Shown piece after piece: positions 28,020 to 38,679 of a DNA stretch of 64,000 nucleotides; the first letter of the stretch is position 1, and every line of letters begins with the position of its first letter. Under the pieces are notes generated by a model. That model searched no databases and had not been told where the DNA came from. It saw only the letters and a program-made list of their open reading frames with translations. The position numbers and the translations under genes were made by a program. Origin of the DNA: Lichenostomus cassidix (taxonomy: Eukaryota > Chordata > Aves > Passeriformes > Meliphagidae); NCBI GenBank assembly GCA_008360975.2, contig CM039199.1:3054530-3118529 (forward strand), given 5' to 3'.

Positions 28020-29204
28020 TGTTGTGGTTTGACCCTGAGTAAATGCCAGGCACTTCTGCTCTCTCCTGCTGCTGATGTGTAGGAGAGGGGAAAGAAAAAA
28101 ACTGTAAAAACACACACTAATCTCATGAGGTAAGTGAGATAGGGCACTGGTAGGAGGACACAAGGAAGAAAGGGCAGACTGGCTCTAAACTTAAAGTTGC
28201 AAAGTGATTGAATTACCTAACCGAGTTGGAGGATACTATTTCCACCTCCTCCTCTTCTAACTACAAAGAAGTGTGTGCCTACCAGGTTTTGATTTTTTTC
28301 TTAAATATGTTTTCACGGAGTTGTAACTAGCACCTTTAATTGGCTCACACTTGGCCAGCAACAAGTCTATCACCTTCAGAGCTATCAGAGATTGGCTCTG
28401 CTGGACTTGATGAAAAACTTGCAGAACTTTCACTCAGGACACACAAGAACCATTTTTGTGCTACTCTCCACCCGTCAGACACTTCCTCAGGCCTACTACA
28501 ACAGCTTTTGAAGAGTTTAAATTTCTCTTAGATGTTAAAGAGACCTTTCTGATGTTTTGGGCCAATCAAAACCACTGTAATAAATGCAGCTGTGATTCGT
28601 GTCAGAAGTGCAGTGTTTTAAATGTGGGTGCACTGAGTGCAGTTTAGCCCTAGAAACAATTGGCAAAGAGAGCTGCCAAGAGGAGTGGGGTTGCCCTTAT
28701 AAAGAATAAAACTGGGACTCAGAGACAGGATTTTCTTTATAAAGCACAGACATTTCCTTGGTACGTTCCTCTGTGGTTGAGTTATAAAAGTTGTGTTGTA
28801 ACTGCTTTCTGGCCCATTTGAGCCCTGCCCCCTTCCCTTTCCTAGTTTTGCCTCACCTTGCAGTCCTTAGAACTGCCTCCCTCCCCTTCCTGGCTTTCCT
28901 TTGCCTTGTAGCCTTTGAGACCCCTAGTAACAGCAAGACTCAAGCACAGGAGATATCCCTGCATTGGCTGACAAACCTCAGCAACAGCAGAATGCAAGTG
29001 CAGAAGGAAACTGAGTTCAGTATAAAAGGAGAGGCAAGAAAGAGCCGGGCGTGTGTCGCTGGCTGAGCGAAGACTCCCAGGCACACCCAGCGCTGCTTTG
29101 TGTATTTTCCTCCCAGCCATTATAATTAAAATTCCAAATTTTATGCTTAAAATTAATGAAATAAAAGTTACCAAAGTTTTACATTTTAATTGGGTCAGTT
29201 TTCA
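28020..29204 (+). mobile_element. LTR-derived block abutting the SLFN stop codon (unit 2)
   Basis: Counterpart of 18194-19378 with the same TATA box, AATAAA and TG/CA ends. It ends three bases before the SLFN stop of unit 2. Being shared by units 1 and 2 and missing in unit 3, it marks either an insertion in a 1/2 ancestor or a deletion in unit 3. Confidence 0.6.
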
Positions 29205-29207
29205 TTT

Positions 29208-32200
29208 TTATCGCCACTTACTGTTATACAGCAAATGGAGTTTGGTGTTGGCTCTGGACACTGCACAGAGCAAAAGACTGGGATGTATGCCAAAGTCTAA
29301 ACCATAAAGGTGGATGACAAACACAATCCTCCTTTCTAGGCCTGAGAAGCGTCGGATGCTGTCAAGAACAATGATGTCTTTTGAAACATTCTCTGCTGGC
29401 CCCACAACCTTCCTCACCAGGCTCCTTGTTAATTGAATTTCTAGCTCAGGTTGCAGCATCATTTTGAACATCCAGGCATTATCACATTTGTTGTACAGGA
29501 CTGCAATATCTCCGAAGCGATAACCTTGCTTAATGTAGCTCTTGCACTGCTCGATCACATACTTTTTCATTTCACCTACGTCCTTATAGTCCTTTTTGAC
29601 ATAGTCACCTGACAAAGAATGGGCACATTCTGCCTGTCTCAACAACATTTCCAGCACTTCAGTGAGTGCACCAGCTTTACGTTTTTTCAGGATTTGTGAC
29701 ATTAGATCAAACATGGCATCACATATTTGCGTGCCATTACGCACCACTTTGGTCATCCATTCCTGAGGGTAGAGGTTTGAAAAGTCAAGACTACAGTCCT
29801 CTGAGTAGGTGGCCTGGAAGAAATCCAGGAAGACCCAGAAAACACCACCTCTTTCGTTGAATATGGACTGGGCACGTTGGTACCAGTCTCCTTGATCACG
29901 ACGAAAATTCTGAGCTTCATCAATCACAATGTGTTTCACATGTGGGAAGTCCTTCTTCATGAAGGTAACACGTGTCACAGCCTGGCAGTTCTGATTTCTA
30001 TGAAAAAGGAAACAGAAACCCAAACAAGGTCAATCAACAGCAGATATGACCAGTTGTTACTGACTGCTTCCATCTCTCCAGCGTTCTTACTTGGAGGGCT
30101 CGCCCTGCCAAACAACAGATTGCCCTTCTCAGCTGGAGCATGCTGTGTTGTTTTCCCCATGGAAATATTTATTCCAAGGGATTGGCTGTGCATAGGCATT
30201 GCTGCACAGCCCCTATCACCTGTGGATCTCGACCTGGAGGAGCCTCAGGCCCACCTTTCTACATGGCCCCCATGTCAAGGCTCCCTGGGGGTCCCTCTGC
30301 CCTGCTCTCCCGTGGTGCCTGGGCTCCTGCAGGAAAGATGGGTTCCCTTTTCTGCCAGGGTGAGCTGGGACTGGCAGCACTTCTGCTGCCTGCTGGGGCC
30401 AGGAGCTGCTGCTGGGGCCAGGACCTGCTGCTGGGCACTGACAAGGCTGCAATTCCCTGATGCCACATGCCTTGTCCACCTTGGTGGCCTGCTGACCTCC
30501 CCATGCTGCCACAAGTGGAAATGCAGCAAGAACAGGGCTGGGGAACTGCTCTGCCTCAAATGTTCTCCCAAAAGAAGCCTCTGTTCTCCATGTTTACATG
30601 GCCCAGGACCAAGAGCAGTTCCTGGCACAGCTGCACAGAGCCTGCAGCAGACCCTCCACAGAATGTGCTGGGGCAGCAGCAGGGAACAGCAGATGGGCAC
30701 TTTTGGGGTCAGCACCAGCTCTAACAGACCATTACACTGAGGTCACTGGCTTTGGAAGGTCTAGCACAGTCCTGCAGTCCCCAAATGTGGGATGCTCTCT
30801 GCAATCACTGAGTGCTGGATCTGGGCCACAGCTCAGCTCAATCCCACTTTGACTATAAACTCCTTTCTTGAGATGAAGGTTGTGTGTTTGTGCCAGGCAA
30901 AGTTAAAACTTAGGCAAAGAGAGGGAAAATCACAAGGGCTTGTGCTGTAGACATAGAAGGTGCAATGACAGAAAAAAGAGGAAAGACACATGACTGCTTA
31001 CCCCACAAATTTCCTCAAGGGTTGATTTTCACAAACGTAAAGTATCTCCTCTGCAGAACAGCGAAAAGTGTTCTTTATTCTCTCAATAAGCTTCAAAGCC
31101 ACGATTGTTTTCCCAGTTCCAGAAGACCAAGGACAAACAGCTTCCTGACTTTGTGCAGGTTGCTGGAGATCAGCTCATATTGTCTGAGAGTGAGAAGGTT
31201 GAAAATCTCACAGCCAAGACTGTCGCTCAAGTAGGACTTAAAGCTCAGTACAACAATCACAAGTGCTTGCAGGAAGGCAGGGATATCCCTGGAAGTGAGG
31301 ATGTAATTCTTTGGGTACAAGCTGATGGAATCAGACTGGGCTTCTTGCCAGGGAGCATCATTCTCTGCAACTCCCATCTGGTCATTTGTGCCATTCAGCT
31401 GCAGGATTTGGGGAATCACACACACTCTTGAAGTATATCCCCCGTCATTGACCAATTTTTGCTTTAAAGCACGAGCAGTTTCTTTCCAGTTTCCAGACAT
31501 GACACAAGAGGCATCTTTGACTACAGTGAACAACACTGGATACTGATTGTCAGCTACTAATAGAGCATCACACACAACATCCTGGTTTTTCTGCAGTCCA
31601 ATGTCAACTGCCCAGCTCCTGGAAAGTATCAGTACCCCCCTGGTAAGTCCATGGAGTTGTCTTCTCAATAAATCCTCTAATCCCGGATACTCTGAGAACA
31701 GATTGGTGCAGATGGTTTCTGGCTTCCATTTGATTTCATTAGAACTCACTAGGAAAAAAAAAAAAAAAAAGAAAAAGAAAAATTAGAAGAGCAAAACACA
31801 GCAAATACTTTACTCAACACACCAGTTACTAGGGGAAGATGCTATACCACGAGGTCATCAAAGTGATTCACTACTTTGATTTCAATTATGCTCAAAATAA
31901 TTTATTCTCTCTTTTTCCTCCCTGAGAAGACTTTTGAGCATAACAGAGGTCAGACAGTACTCAAAGCCCTGGAACATCAGATATATTCTCAGGAATTGTG
32001 TGCATGAGGGATTATACTTAGTGGGGGAAAAAAAAAAGGAGATGACATCAAAAGAGCTGAAAAATCAGGGAAATCAACATTCTCAGACACCCTAACAACG
32101 CTTTGCATAAAATCTGGAACTTATATAATACTGTATTCCTGGAAGTCCTGTCAAATGCAAGCTTAAATGAAGAAAGAAGTCCAGAAGAAATATCTTACCT

Positions 32201-34454
32201 GGGTAGAGACATCCTTGCAGTTCAGCCACACACTGGAGATCAGCTTTACCATAAACTGGCTTGCTCAGAGGAGGGCCATTTGCCAAACTGAGCTGAATCC
32301 TAAAATCGTCAGCCAGACAGGATAGATCTTGGGGGAGAAGAAATTTATATTATACCCAACAAAATCCTTCCTCATGAACTGGTAACCCAACACTAAAGAG
32401 TAACTAAAATGATTAATTTAAAACCTCCCTTTGTAATCCTTCCCATGAAAATCCTGCCTAAATAGTTCAGAATGCCAGGACTCCAGTGGTGAAGCCCTGG
32501 CCCAGGGAGTCCAGAGAAGCTGTGGCTGTCCCAGCCCTGGAAGTGTCCAAGGCCAGGTTGGATGGGGCTTGGAGCAACCTCATCTAGTGGAAGGTGTCCC
32601 TGCCCATGGCAGGCAGGTGGGACAGGATGATCTCTAAGGTCCCTTCCAACCCAAACCATTCCATGATTCTATGACCTGTATTTGCTGTAGAAGACAAAGG
32701 GCTCTCTCTAAAAGGTGGCTTAGCAGGTCAAAGCCAAGATCTAGATTCCCATGTGGGATGAGCCTGGGACTCAAGCTTTGGAAGGGGAGGGATTTCACAA
32801 TGAAGTGGGGCAAAGTGCCTTCAAACAAGCCTTACACCCTGCTCCTTAAAAACAGCCCTTAACAACCACAGAGCTGCACTGAGCACCTGTGCAAGGTGCT
32901 CCCCATGGGAAGCAGCAAAAGGAAGGACTTCTTTTGTTTTAAGAATAGCCCCTTTTGGACACCTCAAGGGCCAGACTGCCAACAGGACATCACTCTCTCC
33001 TAAACATCACAGTACACAAAGTCAACTTCAAGTGTTTACTGCAGTTCTCACTAAGAGTAAGGGTAGCTTCTGGGTGATCTTGAATCTTCCCACTTCATTT
33101 AGGGATATGGGATGCCTAGGAAGGCCTATTCCATTTGGAAGTGCCTCAAGAAGTCCTGCTGAGCAGGCTCAGAGAGCAGGGTGCCACTGCAGGCCAGTGA
33201 CTGCACTGTCACCCTAGTGCCCATGGCTGGGCATGGGCCAAAGGCCCTTTCTAGGTTTGGTGACAACACTCATCAAAACAAGTTGGTCTTTCCTCCTTCA
33301 CGTTTACAGCCCCAGGCAGAAATGAAGTTGGCACTAATAGAAATGCAGATTTTACCTGGGTCTGCAGCTGTCATGAGCTCCATCCATTTCCTGACACTCA
33401 GTCTTTCAATTTTGTCACCCATCACCATCCAGGATTCAGGGTCACCATCGAACACAGGGCAGCAGGAAGGTTCAATGTGCACGGCACAGACATAGCCATG
33501 AGAACAGCCTGCTTGGTCATAAACACCCAGGATGTGTGTCTGGAATTGCACACCAGTCTTAAAGCCACAGAAGTGATAGACAGATGTTGAGCGAACAGCA
33601 TCAGCCACTGTTTGTTTTAAGGCTTCTTTCTCCACATCACTGTGGCTTCCGGTGACTTTGCCATCGTCATCCACACCAAAAAATAAATATCCACCCTCAG
33701 TATTTGCAAAGGCAGATACATATTTAGGAAGGTTTTTTCTAACGTATTCCAAGATACACTTGGTACTGTATTCCTTAAATTCAATATGTGTTGTCTCTGT
33801 GAAATGCAGGTGTTCCCCAAGCAGCACTTTGTCCCTCTCTATAAACCTGGCCGCGGCAATCTGGATGTCGTGCTCCTCGATGTTCAGAGGAGTCTCCTCT
33901 GCTCCCTCACCCAAAGTTAACCGAGCTCTCTTGGTGCTCAGCCCATTCTCATTGAGCCACTTGGCATCTTTTTTCTTCCTCAGGAATTCAGGCACATCTC
34001 TTGAAGTCACAGGGTAAACTGAAGTGTCAGACCTCCAAAACAAACCAGTGCTCAAGCTGCAGAGATGTGGCTTTGTGGCTGCACTTCCCTGCTCTGTGCC
34101 TCCACAGCTCCATGTTTTAACAAAAAGCAGCAGGTTACTCCCCTTCTGCATCCACGTGAAGTATTCAGAAGTGTTGCTGCCGCCGACACAATCTCTGAGG
34201 CTCCTCTCTATGTCCTCACCAATGCCATGCTCCTGGAAGCTGTAATTTCTGTCCTCACTCTCCATCTTCACTATTCCTCCTCCTGAATTCAGCAATGCAC
34301 ACATTGCTATGGAAAGGACATTTCGTTCCGTTCTCTGGTTGCAAGAACTCTTCTTTCTGAAAATCTTTCCTAAATGTATTTTCCCAATATCTACCACCAC
34401 GTCGGCATAGTTCGTGTTCAAGTCAATCAGCAGCCGCCCTTCCTGGTTGGCCAT
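29208..34454 (-). pseudogene. SLFN: Schlafen-family gene, unit 2 copy, frameshifted in Walker A
   Basis: Four exons as in unit 3: 33356-34454 (ATG at 34454), 32199-32327, 31002-31748, 29208-29997 (TAA). Splice sites and phases are all kept. Exon 3 is 747 bases against 748 in unit 3: one base is missing near 31121, in the codons for the Walker A loop (cttcctgg reads cttctgg on the minus strand). The frame shifts just before GLPGTGKT and hits a stop 12 codons on. Exon 4 remains open and keeps DEAQNF and VSRANTKLH, so the lesion looks recent. The N-terminal half, with the nuclease acidic residues and SWAVDI, is intact, so a truncated protein of about 630 aa is possible. A sequencing or assembly error is the main alternative. 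Confidence 0.85.
32462..32672 (+). mobile_element. CR1 LINE 3' end in SLFN intron 1-2 (unit 2)
   Basis: Sense-oriented CR1 tail: ggtgaagccctggcccaggg, ccaaggccaggttggatggg, ctaaggtcccttccaaccc, ending ccatgattctatga. Antisense to SLFN. The unit 3 copy is at 46123-46333. Confidence 0.85.
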
Positions 34455-34498
34455 CCTGATCCTGAAGAGGTATGTTATTAAAAACACTTCATAAATTA

Positions 34499-34883
34499 TC
34501 ACAGAATCATCAGGTTTGGGAAAGCTCTCTGACACCACTGAATCCAACCATTCCCTCAGCACTGCCAAGGCCACCCCTAACCCATGTTGCAAATTGTGAC
34601 ATCTACACATCTCTTAAACCCCTCCAGGGATGGTGTCTCTACCACTACCATGGGCAGCCTCTCTTTCTGTGACAAATTTTCCCCAATATCCAACCTGAAC
34701 CTCCCCTGGTGCATCTTGAGGTCGTTTTCTCTTGTCCTGTCCCTTGTTCCCTTGGGGAAGAGCCTGACCCCCACCTGACTGCACCCTCCTGTCAGGGAGC
34801 TGTAGAGAATGAGAAAGTGCCCCCAGAGCCTCCTTTTCTCCAGGCTGAGCCTCTGGCTCCCTCAGCCACTCCTCATCAGACTT
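34499..34883 (-). mobile_element. CR1 LINE 3' part upstream of SLFN exon 1 (unit 2)
   Basis: Reverse-oriented CR1 sequence (tcatcaggtttgggaaagc, aaacccctccagggatggtg, cttttctccaggctgagcc). Its codons supply the false upstream start MCRCHNLQ seen in frame with SLFN exon 1. The unit 3 copy is at 48160-48540. Confidence 0.8.
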
Positions 34884-34887
34884 GTAC

Positions 34888-35535
34888 TGAGGCACGGATT
34901 GAGTCCACAACTCAGTTATGAAGTAGGTATGTGTTTATTCCAGCTGGGGTGCATGGGGGGTACCCCTCCAGAGACCTGCACACCTCAGCAGCACTTCACT
35001 AGGTTTATATTAGGTTACAGTTTACATATGCATAAAGTTACACAAAGTGCCTATATATATTCATTACCTATTCCCGCTTCGTATTATGATGAGTTCAAAG
35101 TTCATTTACATATGCTCGTGCAAGCGCAGTGTCACAGAATAATTGTGGGCAAGGGTCCTGAATGATTAATGAGGGTGAAGTCAGTAGTCTTCATCAGGAT
35201 GAACTCTTCACCCTGTTCCCTTGCGCATGCTCCCTTGGTTCTTGGTCCAAGTCCAAGCCTTAGAACTGAATTGTACCAGTTCTGGGGTCCGAGAGCAGGA
35301 TGTTCAGTCACACTCCGTGACTCACACTCAGTTTTTCTCAATTATTTGGCTCTCTTCTATCCTCCCCGATAATAGGTAGGCACAAATTCATTAAGTGAAT
35401 AATAAATTGTCTTCAGCAAGCAAATCTTAGTAAATCATTATCCAATCTCTGGCCTTCTAAATCAGTTCAAAAATTATAATTATTATCCAGCTTCTAGTTC
35501 TCTTAAATTAATAAATTCTAGCTCCCCCTAAATCA
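34888..35535 (-). mobile_element. Solo ERV LTR with 4-bp target duplication (unit 2 only)
   Basis: A 648-base insertion in unit 2 relative to unit 3, where cttgtacactctgctg is uninterrupted (48540). Direct repeats gtac at 34884-34887 and 35536-35539. On the minus strand it runs TGATTTAGGGGG...GTGCCTCA with a TATA box (tatatatagg, plus position about 35055) and AATAAA (plus about 34935), so the LTR is in minus orientation. A 4-bp duplication fits an ERV1/gammaretrovirus-type integrase. It sits within 0.5 kb upstream of SLFN exon 1 in the same orientation, so it could supply a promoter. Confidence 0.85.
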
Positions 35536-35739
35536 GTACACTCTGCTGCCCTTCGCTGGACACACAAAGAAGGGCACACACACGGCAGCCGGGCCAAGAA
35601 AACCCAGAGAAAAGGGGAAACATTGGGAAATGAATGTGAAAATAATTGCAAGAGCAAGCAGGTCCGAGCGCGCTGGTGCAAAGTCCGGGGGTTAATGACG
35701 GGAATTGTCGGGGCTCTTTGACACTGCCCTGAAGCCACC

Positions 35740-36135
35740 TCCAAAGCGCATCCCCTCTCCCCACAGCCGATTCCTCCCAGCCCCGAGCCCCGCGGGCGAG
35801 GAGCCCCGCGAGCAGAGCCCCCCGGGCGGCTGCGGAGCGGAGCGGAGCGGGCAGAGCCCGGGCAAGTGCCGCTGCCCAGGGCGGAGGGGCTGCCTCAGGC
35901 TCCGTCGCTGACCCACCTTCCCAGGGGATACGAACTCCGGTCCGGCTCCGCGGGCTCGACTAGTGCGACCGTCACACTTCCTTCTCGTCGAGCTCGAAAC
36001 TTCAAGAAAGAACTTCCCGCCCCTTCCTCTCGCCCCCCCCGCCCGTTCCTGTCCCTCCCACAGCCGCTGCATCTGTATTCCAAATAGTTTATTCAGCACT
36101 AGAATAACTTCCCTCTTCAACGCCTTCGCCAGGCT
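35740..36135 (-). promoter_or_regulatory. Candidate SLFN promoter/5' UTR exon, CpG-rich (unit 2)
   Basis: GC- and CpG-rich block upstream of the SLFN coding exons, with a minus-strand donor-like CTGGGAAG/gtgggt near 35920, while exon 1 has an acceptor (cctcttcag/GATCAGG) just before its ATG. That fits a non-coding first exon here. There is a GAAACTTCAAGAAAG element near 35996, with two GAAA half-sites but not canonical ISRE spacing. The unit 3 equivalent is 48755-49110. No transcript evidence is available. Confidence 0.35.
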
Positions 36136-36239
36136 CGATCGGCGGGACGCACAGTGACTGGAGGGGCAGCAGAGCCCCGGGGCTCCGCAGTGCACAGCCA
36201 CCAAACCTTCATGTGAACCCGCACATCCCTCCGTGTGAG

Positions 36240-36895
36240 AGTGATAAATGGGTGAATGGCAAATGTTGGCTTTCGCATATATGAATTTAACATTTACAAG
36301 TGATAATGTACTGTGTAAAGTAGTACTAGGATAAAATAAAGTAGAAACAAGGTTAGAGTGAATTATAACTTCGAAACAGTTGTAATATGTCAGAAAAACG
36401 TAGTAAGAAATACATGGTAATAAATGTCTTTTAATTCGATAAGCCATAAAGCCCGAGATCAAGACACCCTAAAGAAACAAAACAAGATATACCACATCGA
36501 TCACAGGAAGTCTGTTATCTCCAGCCACACCTCTCCGATAAACTGTCAGCCACAAATTAAGCTGGAAGTCGAAAGAAAATCTCTGCCTGCAGCTCTGAAA
36601 CAACCCAAAAGACCCAAACCAGCACCCAGCCGGCCGAAAGGGGAAGAGATCGAACAGGGGGGAAACAAAGTGGAGTGTAAATTGTCTTTGGCGCTGAATG
36701 AATATGTAACAGTTAAAAAGGCACTTAAACTCACAGTAAAATGAACAGAATTAAACCTCTGGCAAAGGTTTAAAAAAAAAAACCCTCTGCTAAGCGCCCA
36801 GCACTGTTTGCCTTTGCTCTCCTAATAAATGTTCAATATTATACTTCTAAAATTTCCCGCTTCTGTATCCGTTTATTACAAGAGGGTCCCTTCAA
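36240..36895. other. AT-rich segment, possibly LTR-derived, no gene
   Basis: Contains tgtcagaaaaacgtagtaag, a cgcccagcactgtttgcc segment, aataaatgttcaatatt and gtttattacaagagggtccc, which together resemble the R/U5 end of an avian LTR in plus orientation. The ends are unclear because the right border merges with an old SLFN relic. The unit 3 copy is 49240-49880. No coding content is seen. Confidence 0.3.
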
Positions 36896-36896
36896 C

Positions 36897-37196
36897 AGGT
36901 TTTTGACAATCAGAATTTGAAGAGCCACACTGCTGATGTTCCATTTGACATGACAGTAACAATGGGGCTGTCAGCATACAATGTCTATTACAACAGCTGG
37001 GGGACTTCAAGCCTTTAAGAGTTCCTGTTAGAATGAGGAAATCTCAGGGGTCCATTGCAGTTTCTGATTGTGATATCATATTTATTGCACAGCAGCACAT
37101 GAACTCTAGTGTTGGCTCTGGACGCTGTGCAGTGCATAAAGTGGGAGCATGCTAGCTCTGTGAAGTGTCAGGGTGGATGAGAAGCACAATCTTCCT
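36897..37196 (-). pseudogene. Relic of an older SLFN 3' end next to MKS1 (unit 2)
   Basis: 36897-37080 matches, with many changes, the sequence lying 3' of SLFN in units 1-3 (compare 17905-18080 and 41100-41280: gaagagccacactgctgatg, acagctgggggactt, ccattgcagtttctgattg). 37090-37196 then matches the end of SLFN exon 4 on the minus strand (gtgttggctctggac, ggtggatgagaagcacaatc), but with stops and frameshifts. Divergence is far greater than between units, so this is an earlier Schlafen duplicate that died. The unit 3 copy is 49878-50180. Confidence 0.7.
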
Positions 37197-37263
37197 CAAC
37201 CAAATAAACATGCATTAGGTAGGCAGGTTCATGTGTATTTTATGGTATAAAAGATGTAACTTT

Positions 37264-37482
37264 TTACCTTTTGGTTTGCTTGATTTGTGGAAACCACCGC
37301 GCACCCTGCAGAGAAGCTAGAATGTCTTCTTTCTTAAAACAGACTGTGTCTGTGTTCAGAGAGCTGCTAAAATCGGCAACAGCGTGAGGGTACTGGTGGT
37401 GTCCGTGAAGATGCAGGGACAGACTAGCAAGGGGGTAATGAACACCCCAGAGAGGGGCAGGTTCAGGTGGCTTCTCACACAC
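37264..37482 (-). other. 72-codon minus-strand ORF kept in both units, unidentified
   Basis: Starts MCEKPPEPAPLWGVHYPL and ends ASLQGARWFPQIKQTKR. The unit 3 copy (50247-50465) is open with three residue changes at most. Local composition is not extreme, but I recognise no family, and conservation between units is expected from recent duplication alone. Treat as unproven. Confidence 0.2.
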
Positions 37483-37769
37483 AGCTGAGGGCCCAGAGCT
37501 CTGTCCATGGCTGCTGGAGGTCCCTCAGCGTTTCTCTGTATGGAGGGCTTTGTCCTGAGGCCTGCTGTGGAGGGCTGTGGGGGATCCCCTCACAGAGAGG
37601 CTGTGCAGACCCTCACGGGGAGCTGTGTGGGACACCCTTCCTGGAGGGCCCTGAGGGCCGTGGGGACCGTCACAGGGAGCGGTGTGGAGACCCCCTTATG
37701 GAGGTGTGTGGAGCCTCACAAGGCTGGGGGGATCCCCCAGGGGCCACGGGAACCCTCAGCGGGAGAGAT

Positions 37770-38012
37770 GTGTGCGATCCTCCCTCACACGGAGGGGTGT
37801 GTGCGATCCTCCCTCACACGGAGGGGTGTGTGCGATCCTCCCTCACACGGAGGGGTGTGTGCGATCCTCCCTCTCACGGAGGGGTGTGTGCGATCCTCCC
37901 TCATACGGAGGGGTGTGTGCGATCCTCCCTCACACGGAGGGATGTGTGCGATCGTCCCTCACACGGAGGGATGTGCGATCCTCCCTCACACGGAGGGATG
38001 TGCCACGATCCC
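37770..38012. repeat. 29-bp minisatellite upstream of MKS1 5' copy (unit 2, about 8-9 copies)
   Basis: Unit tgtgtgcgatcctccctcac + acggagggg. The gcgatcc word recurs at 37774, 37803, 37832, 37861, 37890, 37919, 37948, then two shortened copies that lack four bases (tgtg). Each unit has a short inverted repeat (cctcc / ggagg). It lies about 110 bases before the MKS1-type ATG. Confidence 0.9.
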
Positions 38013-38124
38013 CCTCACTCAGGCCGCGGGACTCCTGTGGCGCCGAGCGGGCCCGGGCAGCTCGGAGCTCCGGCCGCGGGGAGGCGCTGCCCGCCCGCGC
38101 ACGGCGCTTTCCCGGAGCGCAGCT

Positions 38125-38322
38125 ATGGCGGGCGCGGCCCGGTGCGCGGGCAGCACCGTGTGTCGCTCCCGGGACCCCGCCGTGTACCGCTCCCGGGACC
38201 CCGTCCGCAACCTGCGCCTGCGGTGAGCGCCCGCCCGGCCCCGGCCCGGCCCCGCCGGCCCGCACAGCCCTGACGCTCCGCTCCTTCCCCGCAGGGTCCG
38301 TGTCCAGCGGGTCAGTGCTTGA
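38125..38322 (+). pseudogene. Truncated MKS1 5' end: exon 1 and start of exon 2 (unit 2)
   Basis: Exon 1 (38125-38222) is identical in protein to that of real MKS1 ([20 protein letters not shown]...NLRLR). After a 72-base intron, exon 2 starts at 38295, reads RVRVQRV and then crosses a deletion junction into intron 2/CR1 sequence, giving SA and a stop (38320-38322). Compared with 51207-51588, about 382 bases are missing, with a tc overlap at the break. The promoter region and CpG-rich leader are retained, so it may be transcribed, but could encode only about 41 residues. Confidence 0.85.
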
Positions 38323-38678
38323 TCACTGCACAGGGAAGAAGTTCTTCCTCGTGTTCGGGTGGAACTTTCTGGGCATCAGCTCCTGCCCGTTCCTCTTGTC
38401 CCATTGCTGGTCCCCACGGAGCAGAGCCTGGTCCATGCTCTGAGCCCTCCTTGCAGACACTGACAGACAGCGATGAGGCTCCTTCCCAGTCTCTCCTCTC
38501 GAGGCTGAACAGCCCCAGCTCCCTCAGCCTTTCCTCATAAGAAAGGTGCTCCTTGATCAACTTTGTCACCCTCTGCTGAACCTGCTCCAGGAGCTCCATG
38601 TGTCTGCTGTCCTGTCCAGAACTGGACAGGCTTGGCGGAGTTTCCTGACACTCCCTTTTCTGCACTTCACTGTGGGGT
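38323..38678 (-). mobile_element. CR1 LINE fragment after the MKS1 5' copy (unit 2)
   Basis: Reverse-oriented CR1: gggaagaagttcttcctcg, gagcagagcctggtccatg, gaggctgaacagccccagc, ctgctccaggagctccatg. It is the same element as in MKS1 intron 2 (51440-51950); homology between units ends in or just beyond it. Confidence 0.85.
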
Positions 38679-38679
38679 T

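Larger units (their letters stand above)
21804..38678. repeat. Duplication unit 2 (BCL7B tail, SLFN pseudogene, MKS1 5' end)
   Basis: The left 9 kb matches unit 1 from 12897. The right part matches unit 3 up to about 51955 inside MKS1 intron 2, where homology stops after cacttcactgtggggtt. Private features are an LTR at 24059-24960, an LTR at 34888-35535, a frameshift in SLFN exon 3 and a 382-base deletion in MKS1 exon 2/intron 2. This unit has both ends of the original interval (BCL7B tail and MKS1 start), so it is the best picture of the duplicated segment. Confidence 0.9.

Noticed and set aside
37770..38012. CRISPR-like array of about 29-bp repeats
   Set aside because: Units are directly adjacent with no spacers, and the genome is avian.
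37467..38443. Long overlapping ORFs of 240-270 codons with repeats such as VCAILPHTEGCVRSSL
   Set aside because: They are translations of the 29-bp minisatellite plus the MKS1 leader; a 29-base period leaves all frames open, and only MKS1 exon 1 is real coding.
12897..38678. Units 1 and 2 as uncollapsed haplotypes of one locus
   Set aside because: SLFN exon 4 differs at far too many residues, LTR occupancy differs, and unit 2 contains both neighbour gene ends; allelic duplication alone does not explain this, although read depth should still be tested.
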